Assembly: GCA_965220855.1 (NCBI GenBank)
Contig: CBDCQY010000001.1
Location: 186,001 to 250,000, forward strand
DNA length: 64,000 bases
Reading direction: 5' to 3'
From: Bin95 sp965220855
Lineage (GTDB): Bacteria > Pseudomonadota > Alphaproteobacteria > Bin95
Shown here in pieces: positions 21,055 to 29,609 of this stretch. Numbering within the stretch: position 1 is the stretch's first letter; every line of letters starts with the position of its first letter. The position numbers and the translations under genes were made by a program. The notes beneath the pieces are model-generated. The model had not been told where the DNA came from, searched no databases, and worked only from the letters and a program-made list of their open reading frames with translations.

Positions 21055-21363
21055 CTAAAGGCCGATCCGCACCGATCCGCCGTCCTCGATGACCGGGCGC
21101 TTCACCAGGGCGGGATGCGCCAGCATCAGCGCCCGCGCCCGGTCGGCGTCGAGGTCCGCCTTGCGGGCCTCCTCCAGCCCCCGCCAGGTCGCGCTGCGCC
21201 GGTTGAGCAGCGCCTGCCAGCCGAGCGCGGCGATCCAGCCATCGAGGAGCGCTTCCTCCAGCCCGTCCTCGCGCAGATCGTGAAAGCGGTGCTCGCGGCC
21301 GGCGAGCGCCTTCCTCGCCTTGCGGCAGGCGTCGCAGGTCTTCAGGCCATAGACGGTGAGCAT
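21055..21363 (-). CDS. ArsC/Spx-family thioredoxin-fold protein
   Basis: A 102-residue ArsC-like protein of the YffB/Spx type. MLTVYGLKTCDACRKARKAL gives the thioredoxin fold with a CDAC motif, and NRRSATWRGLEE and LVKRPVIEDGG complete the pattern. It is probably a glutathione-linked reductase or regulator; true arsenate reductase activity is not supported by context. Of two nearby ATGs, 21363 has GGGAG at proper distance; 21369 is too close. Convergent with the TMBIM gene (2-nt gap). Confidence 0.85.
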   Translation of the reverse strand: MLTVYGLKTCDACRKARKALAGREHRFHDLREDGLEEALLDGWIAALGWQALLNRRSATWRGLEEARKADLDADRARALMLAHPALVKRPVIEDGGSVRIGL

Positions 21364-21446
21364 CGACATCTCCCTTGCAATGCGCCGCGCGCTATGGTGG
21401 CGCGATCCGGCCCCGGCGCGAAAGCGGCGCAAGGACCGCGCAGCCC

Positions 21447-22331
21447 ATGGTGACCGACCGCCCCACGCACGGCCCCGAGAGCCACTCCTATATCTCGCAG
21501 CGCCTGCGACTGCACTATGTCGATTGGGGCAATCCCTCCGCCCCGCCGCTGCTGCTGATCCATGGCGGGCGCGACCATTGCCGCAACTGGGACTGGGTGG
21601 CGGAGGCGCTGCGCCACGACTACCACATCCTGGCCCCCGACCTGCGCGGCCATGGCGACAGCGCGTGGTTCGTCGGCGGGGCCTACGCCATGGCGGACTA
21701 TGTCTATGACATCGCCCAGCTGGTGCATCGCAAGCAGCTGGCCCCGGTCACCGTCATCGGCCACTCGCTCGGCGGCCAGATCGCGCTGCACTATGCCGGC
21801 GTCTATCCCGAGACGGTGAAGGCGCTGGTCGCCATCGAGGGGCTGGGCGCCTCGCCGGCGCAGATCGAGCGGCGGGGCGCCCGCGCCATCGACGCCCGCC
21901 TTCGGGACTGGATCGACGAGCAGCGCGACCTCGCGGCCCGGCTGCCGCGCCGCTACCCCTCGCTCGCCGACGCTTGCGGGCGGATGCAGGAGGCCAATCC
22001 GCGCCTCACCGAAGCCCAGGCCCGCCATCTCACCGTCCACGGCGCCAACCAGAACGAGGACGGCAGCTACAGCTGGAAGTTCGACAATTACAGCCGCGCC
22101 GACCGCCCGGTCGGCATCGCGCCCGAAGAGAGCTTCCGCCTCTGGAGCCGCATCTCCTGCCCGACCCTGCTGCTGCGCGGCCTGGAGAGCTGGGTCGGCG
22201 ACCCGGAGGCGGACGGGCGCGCGGCGCATTTCCGCACCGCCCGCTTCGTCGATATCGCCGGCGCCGGCCACTGGGTGCATCACGACCGGCTCGACGAGTT
22301 TCTGCGCCTGGTGCGGGAGTTCCTCGCCTGA
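21447..22331 (+). CDS. alpha/beta hydrolase
   Basis: A 294-residue alpha/beta hydrolase. The oxyanion region HGGRDHCRNWDW, the nucleophile elbow GHSLGGQ and a terminal histidine in GAGHWVHHDR are visible; DLRGHGDSAW is the usual loop. The ATG at 21447 has AAGGA about 11 nt upstream. The substrate is unknown. It lies 39 nt ahead of the helicase gene and is divergent from the ArsC-like gene. Confidence 0.87.
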   Translation: MVTDRPTHGPESHSYISQRLRLHYVDWGNPSAPPLLLIHGGRDHCRNWDWVAEALRHDYHILAPDLRGHGDSAWFVGGAYAMADYVYDIAQLVHRKQLAPVTVIGHSLGGQIALHYAGVYPETVKALVAIEGLGASPAQIERRGARAIDARLRDWIDEQRDLAARLPRRYPSLADACGRMQEANPRLTEAQARHLTVHGANQNEDGSYSWKFDNYSRADRPVGIAPEESFRLWSRISCPTLLLRGLESWVGDPEADGRAAHFRTARFVDIAGAGHWVHHDRLDEFLRLVREFLA

Positions 22332-22370
22332 AGCCGGGGCGGCGAATCGTGCTATAGGCTGGCGCGCGCC

Positions 22371-24554
22371 ATGGACGCTCCCGTCTCTCCGCCCGTCCTG
22401 CCCGAGCCGCCCTGGCTCGCCGGACTGAACCCGCCGCAGCGCCAGGCGGTCGAGACGCTCGACGGGCCGCTGCTGGTGCTCTCCGGGGCGGGCACCGGCA
22501 AGACGCGGGTGCTGACCGCCCGGCTCGCCCATCTGCTGGCCACCGGGCGGGCCTGGCCGCGCCAGATCCTGGCCGTCACCTTCACCAACCGCGCGGCGCG
22601 CGAGATGCGCGAGCGGGTGGAGGCGCTGGTCGGGGAGGAGAGCGCCGGCCTCTGGCTCGGCACCTTCCATGCGCTCGGCCTGCGCATCCTGCGCCGCCAC
22701 GCCGAGCTTGCGGGCTTGCAGCCCGGCTTCTCGATCCTCGACATGGACGACCAGGTGCGCGTGCTGCGCCAGGTGCTGGCGGACGCCGACATCGACCCCC
22801 GGCGCTGGCCGCCGCGCCAGCTGTCGGGCATCGTCCAGCGCTGGAAGGACAAGGGCTGGCGGCCGGACCGGGTGCCGGCGGCCGAGGCGGGCGAGTTCGC
22901 GCACGGTCGCGCGCGCGCGCTCTACGAGGCCTATCAGGAGCGGCTCCGGGCGCTCAACGCGGTCGATTTCGGCGACCTGCTGCTCCACAATCTCACTCTC
23001 TTCCAGCAGGACGAGGAGGTGCTGCGGCGCTACCGGGAGCAGTTCCGCTATATCCTGGTGGACGAGTATCAGGACACCAATATCGCCCAATATCTCTGGC
23101 TGCGGCTCCTGGCCCAGGGGCGGCGCAACATCTGCTGCGTCGGCGACGACGATCAGTCGATCTACGGCTGGCGGGGCGCGGAGGTCGGCAACATCCTGCG
23201 CTTCGAGCAGGATTTCGAGGGCGCCTGCATCGTGCGCCTGGAGCAGAACTACCGCTCCACAGGCGACATTCTGGGCGCGGCCTCGGGGCTGATCGCCAAC
23301 AATCGCGGCCGGCTCGGCAAGACGCTGTGGACCGACCGCGAAGGCTCGCGCCGGGTGATGCTGCGCCTCGCCGCCGACGGGGAAGCCGAGGCGCGGCTGG
23401 TGGGCGAGGAAATCGAGGCCTTGCAGCGCGACGGCTCGGCCCTCGGCCAGATCGCCGTGCTGGTGCGCGCCTCCTTCCAGATGCGCGCCTTCGAGGAGCG
23501 TTTCGTCACGCTCGGCCTGAACTACCGCGTCGTCGGCGGCCCGCGCTTCTATGAGCGCCGCGAGGTGCGCGACGCCATCGCCTATCTGCGCCTGGTGCTC
23601 TATCCGCAGGACGATCTGGCCTTCGAGCGCATCGTCAACCTGCCGAAGCGCGGCATCGGCGAGGCGACGCTCGCGCCGGTGCGCCGGCTGGCGCGCGCGC
23701 AAGGCCTGCCGCTCGCCGAGGCCGCGCGCCGGATCGTCGAGACGGAGGAGCTGGGCGCCAGGGCGCGCAATGCGCTTGCCGGCTTCTGCGAGTCGATCGA
23801 CGGCTGGCGCGCGCGGCTGGAGCGCGAGCCGCATCCCGAGCTCGCCGACGCCATTCTGGACGAGAGCGGCTACCGCGAGATGTGGCGGCGCGACCGGTCC
23901 GCCGACGCGCCGGGCCGGCTGGAGAATCTGGGCGAGCTCGCGCAGCATCTGGCGGACTACGAGTCGCTCGAGGCCTTCCTCGAGCATATCGCGCTGGTGA
24001 TGGAGGCCGAGAGCGGCAGCCGGGCCGAGAGCGTCTCGCTGATGACGCTCCATGGCGCCAAGGGGCTGGAGTTCGACGCGGTGTTCCTGCCCGGCTGGGA
24101 GGAGGGGCTGTTTCCGCATCAGCGCGCGCTGGAAGAGAACGGCCTGGCGGGGCTGGAGGAGGAGCGGCGCCTGGCCTATGTCGGCCTGACGCGCGCGCGC
24201 CGGCAGGTGACGATCACCTCCGCCATGAGCCGCATGGCGATGGGGCGCTGGCTGACGCCCTTGCCCTCGCGCTTCATCGACGAATTGCCCGAGGAGCATG
24301 TCGAGCGGCAGACCGAGGCCGGCTTCGCGGGCAACTGGCGCTACGGGGCCGGCGGCGGGCGGGTGGTCGAGGCGCCCGCCTGGGAGGTCGCCGCCCGCCC
24401 GGTGGAACCCGACCGCTTCGAGGTCGGCCAGCGCGTGTTCCACCGCAAGTTCGGCTATGGTGCGGTGCGGACGGTGGACCGCGAGAAGCTCACCGTCACT
24501 TTCGAGACCTCCGGCGACAAGGTGCTGATCGCCAGCTTCGTCGATCCGGCCTGA
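22371..24554 (+). CDS. UvrD/PcrA-type ATP-dependent DNA helicase
   Basis: A 727-residue superfamily 1A helicase. Motif Q/I: NPPQRQAVETLDGP then SGAGTGKTRVLT; Ia VTFTNRAAREM; II VDEYQDTN; III GDDDQSIYGWRGA; IV-VI include TLHGAKGLEFDAVF and RRLAYVGLTRARRQ. A Tudor-like C-terminal tail (VGQRVFHRKFGYGAVRTV) resembles that of PcrA, which binds RNA polymerase. It unwinds DNA in repair and removal of transcription conflicts. A GCTATAG box 20 nt before the ATG may be its -10 element. Confidence 0.95.
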   Translation: MDAPVSPPVLPEPPWLAGLNPPQRQAVETLDGPLLVLSGAGTGKTRVLTARLAHLLATGRAWPRQILAVTFTNRAAREMRERVEALVGEESAGLWLGTFHALGLRILRRHAELAGLQPGFSILDMDDQVRVLRQVLADADIDPRRWPPRQLSGIVQRWKDKGWRPDRVPAAEAGEFAHGRARALYEAYQERLRALNAVDFGDLLLHNLTLFQQDEEVLRRYREQFRYILVDEYQDTNIAQYLWLRLLAQGRRNICCVGDDDQSIYGWRGAEVGNILRFEQDFEGACIVRLEQNYRSTGDILGAASGLIANNRGRLGKTLWTDREGSRRVMLRLAADGEAEARLVGEEIEALQRDGSALGQIAVLVRASFQMRAFEERFVTLGLNYRVVGGPRFYERREVRDAIAYLRLVLYPQDDLAFERIVNLPKRGIGEATLAPVRRLARAQGLPLAEAARRIVETEELGARARNALAGFCESIDGWRARLEREPHPELADAILDESGYREMWRRDRSADAPGRLENLGELAQHLADYESLEAFLEHIALVMEAESGSRAESVSLMTLHGAKGLEFDAVFLPGWEEGLFPHQRALEENGLAGLEEERRLAYVGLTRARRQVTITSAMSRMAMGRWLTPLPSRFIDELPEEHVERQTEAGFAGNWRYGAGGGRVVEAPAWEVAARPVEPDRFEVGQRVFHRKFGYGAVRTVDREKLTVTFETSGDKVLIASFVDPA

Positions 24555-24583
24555 ATGGGGCCTGAATGGGGATTTTGCGCCCG

Positions 24584-25363
24584 ATGACCGAACCTGCCGT
24601 GCTGGAGCGCCGCGAGGGCGCCGTCGCTATCGTGACGCTGAACCGTCCGGCGGCGCTGAACGCGCTCGACATGGAGATGCGCGACCTGCTGCCGCGCGTG
24701 CTGGAGGGGCTGAACGGCGACGACGCCGTGCGCGCCGTCGTGCTGACCGGGGCCGGGACGCGCGCCTTCTCCGCCGGGCAGGACCTGAACGACTCCGCCA
24801 CCTTCGACGAGAAGAGCGTGCAGGAGCATTTCCTGCATCTCGGGCGGCTCTATCAGTCGGTGCGCGCGCTGGAGAAGCCGCTGGTGGTGGCGCTGAACGG
24901 GCTGGCGGCCGGCTTCGGCCTGCAGACCGCGCTCCATGCCGACATCCGCATCGCGCATCCGGGCGTGCGCATGGGCCAGCCGGAGGTGCGCGCCGGCATT
25001 CCGAGCACGGTCGGCCCGTTCATCATCGAGCGCGTGGTCGGCCATGCGCGCGCGGTGGAGCTGTCGCTCACCGGGCGGCTGCTGGACGCCGAAACCTGCC
25101 TCGCCTGGGGCATGGTGAACGAGATCGTGCCCGAGGAGCGGGTGCTGGAGCGCGCGCTGGAGCTGGCGGGCGAGCTCGCCGCCCTGCCGCCGCTCGCCGT
25201 GCGGCTCACCAAGCGCCGCCTGCTGGAGCGCACCCAGGCGGAGTATGACGAAACGGTGCTGGCGGCGACCCGCTATCAGGAGATGGCCTACCGCGACGGC
25301 GAGCCGCAGCGCACCGCCGAAGCCTTCTTCGCGGAGCGCGCGCGCCGCAAGGCCGGGAGCTGA
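24584..25363 (+). CDS. enoyl-CoA hydratase/isomerase family protein
   Basis: A 259-residue crotonase-fold protein. VTLNRPAALNALD, the oxyanion segments AFSAGQDLND and NGLAAGFGLQTALHADIRIA, and TGRLLDAETCLAWGMVNEIV are the usual landmarks. The glutamates typical of hydratases are not both evident, so isomerase or another crotonase reaction is possible. The frame opens 6 codons earlier at 24566; neither start has a clear ribosome site. A hydrolase gene follows after 21 nt and may be co-transcribed. Confidence 0.85.
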   Translation: MTEPAVLERREGAVAIVTLNRPAALNALDMEMRDLLPRVLEGLNGDDAVRAVVLTGAGTRAFSAGQDLNDSATFDEKSVQEHFLHLGRLYQSVRALEKPLVVALNGLAAGFGLQTALHADIRIAHPGVRMGQPEVRAGIPSTVGPFIIERVVGHARAVELSLTGRLLDAETCLAWGMVNEIVPEERVLERALELAGELAALPPLAVRLTKRRLLERTQAEYDETVLAATRYQEMAYRDGEPQRTAEAFFAERARRKAGS

Positions 25364-25384
25364 GAGGCAGGAGGGACGTCACCG

Positions 25385-26197
25385 ATGGCGGAGTCCGTCA
25401 GAACGGTCGAGCGCGCGGGCGCGCGCACGGTCTATGCGGTTGCGGGCAATGCGGAAGGCCCGGCGCTGGTCATGGGCCATGCGCAGGCGCTCTCGCGCGC
25501 CCAGTTCGCCCCGCAGCTCATGGCTTTCGGGGATCGCTACCGGCTGCTGCTGCCGGACTTTCGCGGCCATGGCGAGAGCCCGGTCAGCCCCGGGCCCTAT
25601 CGCATCGAGGACCTGGCGCTGGATGTGCTGGCGATGCTGGATGCGGAGGGGATCGGGCGGGCGCATTATCTGGGATCCTCGCTCGGCGGCATGGTGGGCT
25701 TCGCGCTGGCGCTCGACCATCCCGCGCGCCTCAAGAGCGTCACCTTCCTCGCGACCCAGGGCGCGCTGCCGGCGGCGAGCGGCGAGCGGATTCGCGCAAC
25801 CGCCGCGCGGCTGGCCGCCCAGGGCGACACCATGGCCCCGGAGGCGGAGGCCACCATCGCCCGCTACACGACGGACGCCTGGCGGCGCGCGGAGCCGGAA
25901 GCCCATGCGCGCCTGGTGAAGATCGCGTCGGCCAATCCGGTCGCGGGCTATGCGCATTCGGGCGAGGCCATCGCCGCCATGGATTATGACGGGCGCCTGC
26001 AGGACATCCGCACGCCCACCCTGGTGGTGGCCGGCGAGCACGACCTGCCGACGCCGCCCGTCCGCATGGCGCTTTACGCAGCGACGATCGCGGGCGCGGA
26101 GATGGCGGTGATCGAGGGCGCGGGCCACTTCCCCAACTGGGACCGGCCGGCGGACTTCAACGCACTCTTCGCCGCCTTTCTCGACCGGCAGGGCTGA
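25385..26197 (+). CDS. alpha/beta hydrolase (3-oxoadipate enol-lactonase-like)
   Basis: A 270-residue alpha/beta hydrolase. The triad reads Ser in GSSLGGMVG, Asp in AGEHDLPTP and His in GAGHFPNWDRP; DFRGHGESPVSPGPY is a PcaD-like loop. The architecture is like 3-oxoadipate enol-lactonases, but no other protocatechuate-branch gene is close, so the substrate stays open. GGAGG lies ahead of the start. Probably co-transcribed with the crotonase-like gene. Confidence 0.83.
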   Translation: MAESVRTVERAGARTVYAVAGNAEGPALVMGHAQALSRAQFAPQLMAFGDRYRLLLPDFRGHGESPVSPGPYRIEDLALDVLAMLDAEGIGRAHYLGSSLGGMVGFALALDHPARLKSVTFLATQGALPAASGERIRATAARLAAQGDTMAPEAEATIARYTTDAWRRAEPEAHARLVKIASANPVAGYAHSGEAIAAMDYDGRLQDIRTPTLVVAGEHDLPTPPVRMALYAATIAGAEMAVIEGAGHFPNWDRPADFNALFAAFLDRQG

Positions 26198-26245
26198 GCG
26201 TCCGGCGATGGACAGCCCCGGCCCGGCTTGCTAACGCTTGCCCCC

Positions 26246-27235
26246 ATGCCCGCCAAGCCGAAACCGCTGGTGATCGTCACGCGCAAGCTCCCCGATGTCG
26301 TGGAGACGCGCATGATGGAGCTGTTCCGCACCGAGCTGAACGACAGCGACCGGCCGCTCGACCGCGACGGGCTGATCGCCGCCATGGGCCGGGCGGATGT
26401 GCTGGTGCCGACGATCACCGACCGCATCGACGCCGAGTGCCTCGCGGCCGCCGGACCGCAGCTGAAACTGCTGGCGAGCTTCGGGGCGGGGGTCGATCAT
26501 ATCGACCTCGCCGCCGCGCACGAGCAGGGCGTCATGGTCACCAACACGCCGGGCGTGCTGACCGGGGACACCGCCGACATGACCATGGCGCTCATTCTCT
26601 CGGTCTCGCGCCGGCTGGCGGAGGGCGAGCGTCTGGTGCGCGCCGGCGGCTGGGACGGCTGGGCGCCGACCGCTTTGCTCGGCCATCGCATTCACGGCAA
26701 GCGGCTCGGCATCGTCGGCATGGGCCGGGTGGGCGCGGCGGTGGCGCGCCGGGCGCGCGGCTTCGGCGTCTCGATCCACTATCACAATCGCCACCGCACC
26801 GATCCCGACATCGAGGCCGAGCTGGAGGCGACCTACTGGGAGAGCCTCGACCAGATGCTGGCGCGCATGGACATCGTGTCGATCAACTGCCCGCGCACGC
26901 CGGCCACCTACCATCTGCTGTCGCGCCGGCGGCTGGCGCTGATGAAGCCGCACGCCTATATCGTCAACACGTCGCGCGGCGAGGTGATCGACGAGCAGGC
27001 GCTGGTGGAGGCGCTGGCCGGGGGGCGGCTGGCCGGCGCGGCGCTGGATGTGTTCGAGCGCGAGCCGGCGATCGACCCCGGACTGCGCGAGCTCGACAAT
27101 GTCGTGCTGCTGCCGCATATGGGCTCGGCCACGCTGGAGGGCCGGCGCGAGACCGGCGAGCGCGTGATCGTCAACATCAAGGCCTTCATCGACGGCCACC
27201 GCCCGCCGGACCGGGTGCTGGAGCAGTTCTTCTAG
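26246..27235 (+). CDS. D-isomer specific 2-hydroxyacid dehydrogenase
   Basis: A 329-residue NAD(P)-dependent dehydrogenase, closest in look to glyoxylate/hydroxypyruvate reductases. The nucleotide-binding motif is GIVGMGRVGAAVARRA, the substrate Arg region INTSRGEVIDEQAL appears as IVNTSRGEVID, and the catalytic His is in LLPHMGSATLE. The ATG at 26246 is taken as the start; an upstream in-frame TTG is less likely. A repeated GC-rich element follows its stop directly. Confidence 0.9.
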   Translation: MPAKPKPLVIVTRKLPDVVETRMMELFRTELNDSDRPLDRDGLIAAMGRADVLVPTITDRIDAECLAAAGPQLKLLASFGAGVDHIDLAAAHEQGVMVTNTPGVLTGDTADMTMALILSVSRRLAEGERLVRAGGWDGWAPTALLGHRIHGKRLGIVGMGRVGAAVARRARGFGVSIHYHNRHRTDPDIEAELEATYWESLDQMLARMDIVSINCPRTPATYHLLSRRRLALMKPHAYIVNTSRGEVIDEQALVEALAGGRLAGAALDVFEREPAIDPGLRELDNVVLLPHMGSATLEGRRETGERVIVNIKAFIDGHRPPDRVLEQFF

Positions 27236-27236
27236 A

Positions 27237-27340
27237 GCCTGTCCGCCCCCGGCGGGCAGGCTCAAGGCCGCGACGGCGGCCCGCCGCCTATGCGGCGCGC
27301 CCGCGCAGGCGCCGGCCAGGGGCCGGCTTGCCGCGAGCGA
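27237..27340 (+). repeat. 104-bp tandem repeat, copy 1
   Basis: First of two 104-bp units that differ at two positions. The unit starts with an imperfect palindrome, GCCTGTCCGCC-CC-CGGCGGGCAGGC-like, able to form a hairpin. It begins 2 nt after the dehydrogenase stop. It may act as a terminator between the convergent genes at 27235 and 27470, or be an interspersed repeat. Confidence 0.85.
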
Positions 27341-27352
27341 CAAATAATCCGG

Positions 27353-27456
27353 GCCTGTCCGCCCCCGGCGGGCAGGCTCAAGGCCGCGACGGCGGCCCGC
27401 CGCTTATGCGGCGCGCCCGCGCAGGCGCCGGCCAAGGGCCGGCTTGCCGCGAGCGA
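27353..27456 (+). repeat. 104-bp tandem repeat, copy 2
   Basis: Second 104-bp unit, 116 bp downstream of the first, separated by CAAATAATCCGG. It differs by C/T in the CCGCYTATG segment and G/A in GGCCARGGG. It ends 13 bp before the stop codon of the convergent DUF1476 gene. Confidence 0.85.
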
Positions 27457-27469
27457 TACAGAACCTTCC

Positions 27470-27790
27470 CTACTCCGCCATCACCTGCTGCTTGGCCTCC
27501 TGCAGCAGTTCCTCCATGCGGTTGCGCAGCCGGCGGGCGTCGGTCTCGATGCCCTGGGCCTGGAGGTCGGCCAGCACCTTCTCCAGCACATCGTCGTCGC
27601 CGGGGCGGTCGAAATCCGCCTGCACCACCGCGCGCGCATAGGCGGCCAGGTCCTCGCCATTCAGGCCCCATTGCGCGCCCGCCCATTCTCCCAGCAGCCG
27701 GTTGCGCCGCGCCTGCACCTTGAACTGCAGCTCCTGGTCATGGCTGTATTTGGCTTCGAACTGCTTCTCGCGATCGTCGAATGTGGCCAT
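27470..27790 (-). CDS. DUF1476 protein, zeta-type F1-ATPase inhibitor
   Basis: A 106-residue helical protein of the DUF1476 family, whose Paracoccus denitrificans member is the zeta inhibitor of F1Fo-ATP synthase. The N-terminus ATFDDREKQFEAKYSHDQEL and RRNRLLGEWAG are diagnostic. The family is essentially restricted to alphaproteobacteria and helps assign the organism. The ATG at 27790 fits the family N-terminus; an in-frame ATG at 27799 is the alternative. Divergent from the NRDE gene. Confidence 0.9.
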   Translation of the reverse strand: MATFDDREKQFEAKYSHDQELQFKVQARRNRLLGEWAGAQWGLNGEDLAAYARAVVQADFDRPGDDDVLEKVLADLQAQGIETDARRLRNRMEELLQEAKQQVMAE

Positions 27791-27878
27791 GGGCGTCATG
27801 TCCCCTGTTGCTTGGTCGGGCGGGTTGCGAGGGATATATAGGCGTTTCCGCCCCGCAATTGCAGAGCCTTGCCCGCCC
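27791..27878. promoter_or_regulatory. divergent DUF1476 / NRDE promoter region
   Basis: The 88-bp gap between divergent starts holds GATATATAGG around 27833-27842. The self-complementary TATATA lies 39-44 nt ahead of the NRDE start and about 45-50 nt ahead of the DUF1476 start, so it could serve as a -10 element in either direction. No convincing -35 was found. Confidence 0.3.
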
Positions 27879-28628
27879 ATGTGCACCGTGGTCCTGCTCC
27901 GCCGGCCCGGCCACGCCTGGCCCGTGGTCGTCGCCGCCAACCGCGACGAGGCGCTCGCGCGGCCCTGGCGCGCGCCGGCGCGCCACTGGCCGGACCGGCC
28001 GGGCGTGCTGGCGGGGCTGGACGAGGAGGCCGGCGGCAGCTGGATGGGCGTCAACGACGCCGGCCTGGTGGCGGCGGTGCTGAACCGGCGGGGGTCGCTC
28101 GGGCCGGCGCGGGGCATGCGCAGCCGGGGCGAGCTGGTGCTGGAGGCGCTCGACCATGAGAGCGCGGCGGCGGCGGCGGAGGCGCTCGCCTGGCTCGACG
28201 GGCGCGCCTGGCGGCCTTTCAACCTGCTGCTGGCGGACCGCGAGCGGGCCTTCTGGCTGCGGCACACGGGGCGACGCGGCGTTTCGGCGCAGGAGGTCGG
28301 CCCCGGCCTCTCCATGCTGACCGCCTTCGACCTGAACGACCGCGCCGCGTCCGAGCGCACGGCCTTCTACCTCCCCCGCTTCGAGGCCGCCGCCCCGCCC
28401 GACCCGGCGGCGCCGGGGGGCTGGGCCGAGTGGGAGGCGCTGCTGGCGAGCGAGGAAACCGCCCCCGGCGTCACCGACCCCAACGGCGCCATGCAGGTGC
28501 GCACGGACTGGGGCTTCGGCACCGTCTCCCGAGCCCTCCTCGCCCTGCCCCAGGCCCCCGACCGCCCCCCAACCTGGCGCTTCGCCCGCCTCTGGCCGGA
28601 GGAGGAGGACTATGCGGCGGTGGGGTGA
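27879..28628 (+). CDS. NRDE (TANGO2-like) family protein
   Basis: A 249-residue Ntn-fold-like protein. It begins MCTVVLL, with Cys2 available as N-terminal nucleophile, and carries the eponymous NRDE motif in VVAANRDEAL, followed by GGSWMGVNDAGLVAAVLNR. The family (TANGO2 in eukaryotes) has roles proposed in haem or lipid handling; the bacterial reaction is not known. A hairpin (GGGCGGA/TCCGCCC, 28634-28652) follows its stop and may end the transcript. Confidence 0.88.
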   Translation: MCTVVLLRRPGHAWPVVVAANRDEALARPWRAPARHWPDRPGVLAGLDEEAGGSWMGVNDAGLVAAVLNRRGSLGPARGMRSRGELVLEALDHESAAAAAEALAWLDGRAWRPFNLLLADRERAFWLRHTGRRGVSAQEVGPGLSMLTAFDLNDRAASERTAFYLPRFEAAAPPDPAAPGGWAEWEALLASEETAPGVTDPNGAMQVRTDWGFGTVSRALLALPQAPDRPPTWRFARLWPEEEDYAAVG

Positions 28629-28727
28629 GGCGTGGGCGGAATGGCTCCGCCCGCGCACATCCCGATTGCACGGCTCAGCCCATCAGCGGTTGACTTTGGG
28701 GTGATCACGGGTCACAATCCGGCAACA

Positions 28728-29483
28728 ATGGGTCAACTCGGGGAGCAGAAGGTGGTTCTCCACACATACCGACCGAAGGAACAGGGTGACCGATGCACGG
28801 TTACTATCAACTCCACAGCGTTCCGGTTCAGTGCTTTGGCAGGCAATGTGGCCAAACTCAGCGATATTCACTGGATGCGCGTCCATACCGATTCGGATGA
28901 GCGCCTCATCGTATTTGAACCATTAGCCGGCATCGATAAGGCTCCTGATTCCCTAAAGCTTGGAACACGGGCGAAAGGCTATAAGACTCTTATAGCAAAA
29001 GGTTTGATCTCTCGAACACCTTGGATCAAAGCCATCGTCGGGATGCCTGTCGATGCGCGGAAATTCGAGCTGAAGGAGTATTCCGGTCTATTACCTACAT
29101 ACGATCAAAGCAGCTCAACATCGACCAGACGTCCTTGGTACATTCAATTAATGCCGGCATTCGAGAAATCAATATCGCCCTCTGAAATCAACCAACTCGA
29201 TTCCAACGCAATGGGCATCTATCGATATCGAGGAGGTAACGATGGCGAAGAAGTAATTTACATCGGCAAAGGCAACATAAGAGAGCGTTTTCAACAAGAA
29301 TCCGGAAGGTTGGATTGGAATATATCGAGGATAGAATATTCGATTCTGCAAGGGGAAGGAAGCGATCAGAAGGCTATTGAGTGGGAATCATGGTGGATTC
29401 AACGTTTCAGGAGGGAAAACAACGGGCGTAGACCAAGATATAATCAGCAAGACGGACATCGACAAAAGTTTGAAATTATCTGA
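28728..29483 (+). CDS. GIY-YIG-like domain protein
   Basis: A 251-residue protein in an AT-rich islet. The C-terminal 80 residues look like a GIY-YIG nuclease core: GIYRYRG, then EEVIYIGKGNIRERFQQE, and WESWWIQRFRRENNGRRPRYNQQDG, with Arg and Glu in catalytic-like positions. The N-terminal 160 residues are not recognised. The frame is open back to 28632, but that part overlaps a hairpin behind the NRDE gene; ATG 28728 is a tentative start without a ribosome site. It may be a nuclease from a mobile or defence locus; that is inference. Confidence 0.55.
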   Translation: MGQLGEQKVVLHTYRPKEQGDRCTVTINSTAFRFSALAGNVAKLSDIHWMRVHTDSDERLIVFEPLAGIDKAPDSLKLGTRAKGYKTLIAKGLISRTPWIKAIVGMPVDARKFELKEYSGLLPTYDQSSSTSTRRPWYIQLMPAFEKSISPSEINQLDSNAMGIYRYRGGNDGEEVIYIGKGNIRERFQQESGRLDWNISRIEYSILQGEGSDQKAIEWESWWIQRFRRENNGRRPRYNQQDGHRQKFEII

Positions 29484-29596
29484 TGGAAATTATTCGATGG
29501 AATCAAAGCAATTAATGAATATGGAGATTGTCCAGATTCATCGACGTAAGAAGTCTATGTCCGAGCGCTGCTGGGTTTAGGGTGTAAAATCTGGCT

Positions 29597-29606
29597 GGAG
29601 GTGATC
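29597..29606 (+). promoter_or_regulatory. full-length Shine-Dalgarno site
   Basis: GGAGGTGATC is a complete 10-nt complement of the 16S rRNA 3' end. It places the GTG at 29610 as the start of the next gene (8 nt after GGAGG) rather than the in-frame GTG at 29601, which lies inside the site. Confidence 0.7.
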
Positions 29607-29609
29607 ACT

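Noticed and set aside
21342..24443. Minus-strand open frame of about 1030 codons
   Set aside because: It is antisense to the hydrolase and UvrD-type helicase genes, whose motifs are complete on the plus strand.
27237..27456. Possible CRISPR array
   Set aside because: Only two 104-bp units with a 12-bp gap; no short repeat-spacer pattern and no cas genes.
29377..29580. A 67-codon gene overlapping the end of the GIY-YIG gene
   Set aside because: It starts inside the GIY-YIG domain in another frame and shows no motif or ribosome site.
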